Source: Oscillospiraceae bacterium (GTDB taxonomy: Bacteria; Bacillota; Clostridia; Oscillospirales; Ruminococcaceae). Taken from it: a DNA stretch of 11,651 nucleotides. The DNA lies in contig DNUB01000307.1 of assembly GCA_003508605.1 (NCBI GenBank), forward strand, positions 665 to 12,315. The letters are read 5' to 3'. A program made the position numbers and the translations under genes. The notes under the pieces were generated by a model. It did not search any database, was not told the DNA's origin, and saw nothing but the letters and a program-made list of their open reading frames with translations. Below are positions 7,935 through 11,651 of the stretch, one piece after another; within the stretch, counting starts at the first letter, position 1; the number at the start of each line of letters is the position of its first letter.

Positions 7935-7940
7935 CCTCCT
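7935..7940 (-). promoter_or_regulatory. Orphan Shine-Dalgarno sequence after cdsA
   Basis: AGGAGG, a full SD core, overlaps the cdsA stop codon, but no gene starts within usable distance. The next start, that of dxr, is about 106 nt away and lacks its own SD. The site may once have served dxr before the inverted-repeat element came between them. Confidence 0.4.
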
Positions 7941-8781
7941 AAAGTATAATTAAGGGTGAAAAAAATTTAAATACGAAGTAAAGGAACGGCGCAACAAATA
8001 AAACGCTGTCAAATCTGTCGAGAATGCCGCCGTGACCGGGCAAAATAGAACCGAAATCCTTTACCATACACTGCCTTTTTAACAAAGAAGCGGAAAAATC
8101 ACCGATAACACTTAGCACCGCTCCTACAACAGCCAAGGGAATCAGCAGCAAAACGTTTACACTGAAGTCGGTTTCCCCACTTATCAGGCTGTCAAACAAG
8201 GGATAGCCAAGTCCTACGATAATTACAAAAACAACCGAAAATGCAAGACCGCCGAAAAAGCCCTCCCAGGATTTTTTAGGGCTTATCTTAGGTGCCATTT
8301 TGTGCTTTCCCATCGCCGAACCGATAAAATAAGCACCCGCATCGCTGATCCAAGCAATAAGAAAGGTCAATACAACATAAAAAATTCCGTGCTCGAAATC
8401 CTTTTGCATAAATATTATAGTGCTTAAGGAAAGGGGTATCAAAAAAGATACAAAGGTCATAAGAGCTATTTCCTGAAATTTTACTTTTTCATGATCGAAA
8501 AGCATAATCACAAACATTATCAGCAAAAACAGCCCCGAAAGAGCGGGGAAAAATCTAATAAGCTGATTGAAGCACAAAAAGGTAGGCAAAACAGCTACAA
8601 ATACCATACACACTACCGCAATTCCCTTATTGGAAAAATATTTTGTAGCTATCAGAATTTCTCCCACAGCCAAAACGGAAACCACGGTCAGCGCAATCAT
8701 CATTACAACGGTATTGTCAAGCCATAATACCAAAATCAGCAACGGCAGCAGAATTACGGCCGTCAATATTCTTTTTAGCAT
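7939..8781 (-). CDS. cdsA: Phosphatidate cytidylyltransferase
   Basis: CdsA makes CDP-diacylglycerol from phosphatidate and CTP in the membrane, the branch point for bacterial phospholipids. The 280-residue protein is mostly hydrophobic, with about seven or eight membrane segments, and carries the family signature near the C-terminus: GDFSASLLKR (227-236), KD (241-242), PGHGGILDR (248-256) and D258. Upstream features also fit: SDAGAY (146-151) and PKISPKKSWEG (164-174). The length is in the usual range. It starts 12 bp after the uppS stop, with only a weak site (AGGTTGG) overlapping that stop, so coupled translation is likely. UppS-CdsA is a very conserved bacterial pair linking isoprenoid carrier and phospholipid synthesis. 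Confidence 0.96.
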   Translation of the reverse strand: MLKRILTAVILLPLLILVLWLDNTVVMMIALTVVSVLAVGEILIATKYFSNKGIAVVCMVFVAVLPTFLCFNQLIRFFPALSGLFLLIMFVIMLFDHEKVKFQEIALMTFVSFLIPLSLSTIIFMQKDFEHGIFYVVLTFLIAWISDAGAYFIGSAMGKHKMAPKISPKKSWEGFFGGLAFSVVFVIIVGLGYPLFDSLISGETDFSVNVLLLIPLAVVGAVLSVIGDFSASLLKRQCMVKDFGSILPGHGGILDRFDSVLFVAPFLYFVFKFFSPLIIL

Positions 8782-8793
8782 AAATAAACCAAC

Positions 8794-9513
8794 CTAAACT
8801 CCGCCAAAGCGGCGGTTTCTTTCAGAATATTCTCTTAAAGCCTTAATTAAATCATTTTCGGTAAAATCAGGCCACAAAACATCCATAAATACATATTCGG
8901 CATAAGAGCTTTGCCATATCAGAAAATTTGAAAGCCTTTGCTCTCCGCTGGGACGGATAATTAAATCCACTTCAGGCAACCCCTCGGTATAAAGCAAGGA
9001 GGAAAACTTATCCTCGTTTAGTTCTTCAAGCGTTATTTTTCCTTCCCTATAAAGCTCCGCTGCTTTTTTAGCGGCATTGACTATTTCTTCCCTGCCGCCG
9101 TAATTCAGTGCAATGCAGCACCACATTCCCGTATTATCGGAATACATATTTTCAGCCTGAATCATTTTGTCCACAACTTTCTGAGGAAGTTTGCTTCTGT
9201 CCCCCAAAAACCTTATGCGGATATTTTTGGAATCAAGCTTAAGCATCTCGTCCATAAAGCTGCAAAACAGCTTCATAAGGGCGTCTACCTCTTCCTTGGG
9301 TCTTGACCAGTTTTCGGTTGAAAAAGCGTAAAAGGTCACACAGGGTATACCGAGCCTTACGCAGCTGTCAAGACAGCTTTTAAAGGCCTTTGCCCCCTGT
9401 GAATGTCCCGCCGCTCTGGGAAGGAAGCGTTTTTTTGCCCAACGTCCGTTTCCATCCATTATAATGCCGATATGTCTTATGCCAAGCTCCTTAATAAAAT
9501 CCCTGTCAGACAT
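8794..9513 (-). CDS. uppS: Undecaprenyl diphosphate synthase (cis-prenyltransferase)
   Basis: UppS condenses isopentenyl diphosphate onto farnesyl diphosphate in cis to form the C55 carrier used for peptidoglycan and wall polymers. The 239-residue chain has the catalytic MDGNGRWAK (D20), AGHSQGAK, FYAFSTENWSRP (61-72), ALNYGGREEI (135-144), the diphosphate-binding RPSGEQRLSNF (187-197; most relatives read R-T-S-G-E), DVLWPDF and the C-terminal RRFGG. The ATG at 9513 is the only possible start before the conserved region and after an upstream in-frame stop. It lacks an SD: the message between frr and uppS is A/T-rich. The frr stop is only 8 bp away, so ribosomes ending frr may start uppS. The pathway link to dxr and ispG, which supply its C5 substrate, is direct. 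Confidence 0.97.
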   Translation of the reverse strand: MSDRDFIKELGIRHIGIIMDGNGRWAKKRFLPRAAGHSQGAKAFKSCLDSCVRLGIPCVTFYAFSTENWSRPKEEVDALMKLFCSFMDEMLKLDSKNIRIRFLGDRSKLPQKVVDKMIQAENMYSDNTGMWCCIALNYGGREEIVNAAKKAAELYREGKITLEELNEDKFSSLLYTEGLPEVDLIIRPSGEQRLSNFLIWQSSYAEYVFMDVLWPDFTENDLIKALREYSERNRRFGGV

Positions 9514-9521
9514 ACTATTTA

Positions 9522-10076
9522 CTATATTGTCATTATTTCCTTTTCTTTTTCCTTGCCTACAGAGTCAACCTTGTCGCAAAACTGATCGGTAAGCTTTTGA
9601 ATATCCTTTTCGGCATTTTTCATATCGTCCTCCGTAATTTCGGAGTTTTTCTTCATAGCCTTAAACTTATCCAAAGCCTCGCGTCGGATATTGCGTATAG
9701 TTACCTTTCCCTCCTCGCAATACTTTGAAACCTGCTTAACAAGCTCTTTTCTTCTCTCCTCGGTAAGCTGCGGAAAAACAATTCTGATGCACTTGCCGTC
9801 ATTTGTGGGAGTTATTCCGATATCGCTTGCCATAATAGCCTTTTCAATAGATTTTAAGGAGGAAATATCCCAAGGCTGAATAACAAGAATCCGTGCCTCC
9901 GAAACAGACACAGCCGCCATGGCGTTTATCTGTGTGGGAGAACCGTAATAATCTACTGTGATTTTGTCCAAAACCGCAGGATTTGCACGTCCTGCGCGAA
10001 TTGTGGAAAACTTATGCTCCAGCGAGGATATGCACTTTTCCATTTTTGTTTTTGCAGAATCAAGAACCTCTTTCAT
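9522..10076 (-). CDS. frr: Ribosome recycling factor
   Basis: RRF separates the ribosomal subunits with EF-G after termination. The 184-residue protein matches the family end to end: KEVLDSAKTKMEKC at the N-terminus, STIRAGRANPAVLDK, VDYYGSPTQIN, PLTEERRKELVKQVSKY-type sequence in the second half (PQLTEERRKEL), VTIRNIRRE, EITEDDMKNAEKDIQKLTD and a lysine/glutamate-rich end. I choose the ATG at 10076 because AAAGGAA lies 8 nt upstream and because family members begin at this point. The ATG at 10094 would add six residues and has only A/T-rich sequence before it. It follows pyrH closely (28 bp) and precedes uppS (8 bp). PyrH-frr is one of the most conserved bacterial gene pairs. Confidence 0.97.
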   Translation of the reverse strand: MKEVLDSAKTKMEKCISSLEHKFSTIRAGRANPAVLDKITVDYYGSPTQINAMAAVSVSEARILVIQPWDISSLKSIEKAIMASDIGITPTNDGKCIRIVFPQLTEERRKELVKQVSKYCEEGKVTIRNIRREALDKFKAMKKNSEITEDDMKNAEKDIQKLTDQFCDKVDSVGKEKEKEIMTI

Positions 10077-10084
10077 AATTACAG

Positions 10085-10091
10085 TTCCTTT
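10085..10091 (-). promoter_or_regulatory. Ribosome binding site deciding the frr start
   Basis: AAAGGAA lies 8 nt before the ATG at 10076. The upstream ATG at 10094 has no SD, so the shorter protein is the likelier product. Confidence 0.7.
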
Positions 10092-10104
10092 CATAAAAAA
10101 TTAT

Positions 10105-10839
10105 TTATTCGTTTATATTGTTATTGACCAACGTTCCTACCTTTTTGCCCAAAACGGCGTCATATATATTATCGGGACGGTTAAGATCGAAAACTATAAG
10201 CGGAATGTCGTTATCGCTGCACATCGCAGCAGCAGTTCCGTCAAGCACCATAAGTCCCGCCGCCAAAATATCGCGATGGCTTAAATGATCAAACTTAACT
10301 GCGTCATTATAACGATTGGGATCTTTATCATAAACTCCGTCAACCATTGTAGCCTTAAGCAAAACGTCAACATCAAGCTCCGCCGCTCTTAACGAGGCGG
10401 CAGAATCTGTGGAAAAGAACGGGCTTCCCGTACCGCATCCGAAAATGACTATTCTTCCCTTTGCAAAATGCCTGATCGCCTTCTGTCTGATATACGGTTC
10501 GGCAATAGAACGCATTTCAATAGCCGTCTGTACTCTTACTTCGCAGCCCAGACTCTCAAGAACGTCGGCAACAGCAAGGGCGTTCATGGTTGTGGCAAGC
10601 ATACCGATGTGGTCGGCTCTTACTCTATCCATCGTGCCGCTGTCTCTTCCTCTCCAGAAGTTGCCGCCGCCTACTACAATACCTATTTCCGTACCGATGT
10701 CATAGCATTTTTTTATACTTTTGCAAATTCCTTCAATAGTGGGAAAATCAAGACCTGTTTTCTTTTTTCCGGATAAAGCCTCTCCGCTTAATTTAAGCAA
10801 TATGCGTTTATATTTTGGTGTGACCGTTCCTTCGCTCAT
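10105..10839 (-). CDS. pyrH: Uridylate kinase (UMP kinase)
   Basis: PyrH phosphorylates UMP to UDP with ATP, an essential step of pyrimidine nucleotide synthesis, as a hexamer of the amino-acid-kinase fold; bacterial members are typically inhibited by UTP. The 244-residue protein has KLSGEAL (16-22), VVGGGNFWRG (55-64), RADHIGMLATTMNALA (74-89, with D77), GCGTGSPFFSTDSAA (134-148) and KATMVDGVYDKDP (162-174), all diagnostic of bacterial PyrH. The ATG has a good SD (AAGGAG) 6 nt upstream. It heads the run of closely spaced genes pyrH-frr-uppS-cdsA. The 191-bp gap before it is rich in hairpins and may hold its control region. rpsB-tsf, commonly found upstream, is absent, and hom is there instead. 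Confidence 0.97.
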   Translation of the reverse strand: MSEGTVTPKYKRILLKLSGEALSGKKKTGLDFPTIEGICKSIKKCYDIGTEIGIVVGGGNFWRGRDSGTMDRVRADHIGMLATTMNALAVADVLESLGCEVRVQTAIEMRSIAEPYIRQKAIRHFAKGRIVIFGCGTGSPFFSTDSAASLRAAELDVDVLLKATMVDGVYDKDPNRYNDAVKFDHLSHRDILAAGLMVLDGTAAAMCSDNDIPLIVFDLNRPDNIYDAVLGKKVGTLVNNNINE

Positions 10840-10845
10840 AGTGTT

Positions 10846-10851
10846 CTCCTT
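10846..10851 (-). promoter_or_regulatory. Ribosome binding site of pyrH
   Basis: AAGGAG lies 6 nt before the ATG at 10839, an optimal arrangement. Confidence 0.75.
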
Positions 10852-11022
10852 TTTAGTGTTTGATGAGAGGAATTACCCCGAATTTATGAAAAGTTCGTGG
10901 GCGTAAGCCCCTCAGGTTTTCAGCGGTGAAATGCTGCTCCCGCTGAAAGACCGAATGCGACCCGCCGCCTAATGGAGTCTTTTCCTTTGCCGACGGCAAT
11001 AGGCGGGGACATCTGGATTTTA

Positions 11023-11028
11023 ATTATA
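11023..11028 (-). promoter_or_regulatory. Weak candidate -10 box for pyrH
   Basis: TATAAT lies directly after the hom stop codon and would produce a transcript containing the whole structured region. No acceptable -35 box is seen at the right distance (ATAAGA at 17 nt), so the call is weak. A transcript reading through from hom is an equal possibility. Confidence 0.2.
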
Positions 11029-11030
11029 TA

Positions 11031-11651
11031 TCAATAATCCAAAACTCTTATTTTTCCCTTTATCTCGGCAAATTCAGAAAGATTAAGGCAATCCTGTTCA
11101 AATCTTCTTTCTTCAATCCTTTCGGTAATAAATGCGGCTTCTTCGGTCAACTCCCCTTCCCTGTGAAGAATATGCAGCGTTCCCCACATTTTTTCCGCTG
11201 TTTCCAAGGCTTTAGTTTTGTCGCTGCAAATCAGCCGTACATAAAATTTGTTTTCAAGATCTTTGTAATCAACTACAAATTCACCCTGTGAATCTTCCCA
11301 ATAAAGCGATTTACTGTTATCGTTCATTTTGGCGGCAATAATTATGTCCGAGACAACTGCACTTGCAGTAGGCAGCTTACCGGCTCCTTTTCCGTAAAAA
11401 ACAACGTCTCCCGTTGCATCACCGCTGACCAGAATGGCGTTAAATACGTCATTAACACTTGAAAGCTGACTGCTGCCTGAAATGAAGGCGGGGCATACCA
11501 TAACCGCAGCCTTATTCCCTCTTCTGCTTGCCCAGCCTATAAGCTTTACGGCACCGCCGAAATCATTGCAGTACATTACATCTTCGTTAGTTATTCCTGT
11601 TATTCCCTCAGTATGAACATATTTGGGATAAACATGCTTTCCGAAAGCAAG
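11031..11651 (-). CDS. hom: Homoserine dehydrogenase, C-terminal part (5' end beyond the window)
   Basis: Homoserine dehydrogenase reduces aspartate semialdehyde to homoserine, the branch point towards threonine and methionine. The window shows the last 206 codons, with no stop up to the right edge. The NAD(P)-binding N-terminus lies outside. Recognisable are LAFG (1-4), the family segment EGITGITNEDV (15-25), KLIGWA (36-41), and the strongly conserved SGDATGDVVFYGKGAGKLPTAS region (76-97) of the catalytic domain. The last 70 residues (about 135-206) are placed like the regulatory ACT domain and begin with FYVRL, but the usual D-x-P-G-V turn is replaced by SDKTKAL, so threonine binding there is doubtful. 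The neighbour downstream, pyrH, belongs to an unrelated pathway. Confidence 0.93.
   Translation of the reverse strand, partial: LAFGKHVYPKYVHTEGITGITNEDVMYCNDFGGAVKLIGWASRRGNKAAVMVCPAFISGSSQLSSVNDVFNAILVSGDATGDVVFYGKGAGKLPTASAVVSDIIIAAKMNDNSKSLYWEDSQGEFVVDYKDLENKFYVRLICSDKTKALETAEKMWGTLHILHREGELTEEAAFITERIEERRFEQDCLNLSEFAEIKGKIRVLDY

Larger units (their letters stand above)
10840..11030 (-). other. Hairpin-rich hom-pyrH intergenic region, possible structured leader RNA
   Basis: No gene is seen in these 191 bp. Read as minus-strand RNA, a GC-rich stem of 10 pairs with one bulge (11000-11009 with 10961-10971) encloses TTGCC-GTC-GGCAA (10987-10999) and a small GGA/TCC hairpin. Then come a 9-bp stem with a 13-nt loop (10918-10948) and GGGC-TTAC-GCCC (10899-10910). 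The last competes with a CCC(A)CGAA/TTCGGGG hairpin (10877-10901) that uses the same bases, as in a two-state switch. No hairpin is followed by a T-run. The folds also exist on the plus strand, where the 10899-10910 loop reads GTAA (GNRA type). I do not recognise a known riboswitch. Confidence 0.4.

Noticed and set aside
10899..10948. Hairpins in the hom-pyrH gap as a Rho-independent terminator of hom
   Set aside because: Neither stem is followed by a run of T on the minus strand.

Overview
The window looks like ordinary chromosome from a low-to-mid GC Gram-positive of the class Clostridia, possibly the Oscillospirales/Ruminococcaceae side. The placement rests on four things: a Gram-positive PolC replicase with an internal DEDD-type exonuclease and a zinc knuckle, the gene order pyrH-frr-uppS-cdsA-dxr-rseP-ispG-polC, purine-rich Shine-Dalgarno (SD) sites, and an apparent TTG start. 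The genus cannot be fixed from the sequence.

All nine genes lie on the minus strand, so transcription runs from the right edge to the left. From the right they are: the 3' part of hom (homoserine dehydrogenase, cut by the right edge); a 191-bp structured gap; pyrH (UMP kinase); frr (ribosome recycling factor); uppS (undecaprenyl diphosphate synthase); cdsA (phosphatidate cytidylyltransferase); a 110-bp gap holding an inverted-repeat element and a possible promoter; dxr (DXP reductoisomerase); rseP (site-2 metalloprotease); a 182-bp leader; ispG (HMBPP synthase, probably TTG start); a 211-bp gap with a good promoter candidate; and polC, which runs off the left edge after 1391 codons.

The genes form a growth cluster. 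Dxr and IspG are two steps of the MEP isoprenoid pathway, and UppS uses the resulting C5 units to make the lipid carrier for the cell wall. CdsA makes CDP-diacylglycerol for phospholipids. RseP is a membrane protease. PyrH supplies UDP/UTP, Frr recycles ribosomes and PolC replicates the chromosome. hom (threonine/methionine branch of aspartate metabolism) upstream of pyrH is the least expected neighbour, because rpsB-tsf commonly sits there.

I found no mobile gene, CRISPR array, tRNA, rRNA or new protein system. The points that deserve a second look are in the gaps: the 88-bp inverted repeat between cdsA and dxr, whose mismatches become G-U pairs only in the sense RNA; the hairpin-rich hom-pyrH gap; the long ispG leader; and the polC promoter with an adjacent palindrome. 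The hom C-terminus, an ACT-like domain without the usual glycine motif, is a further modest curiosity.
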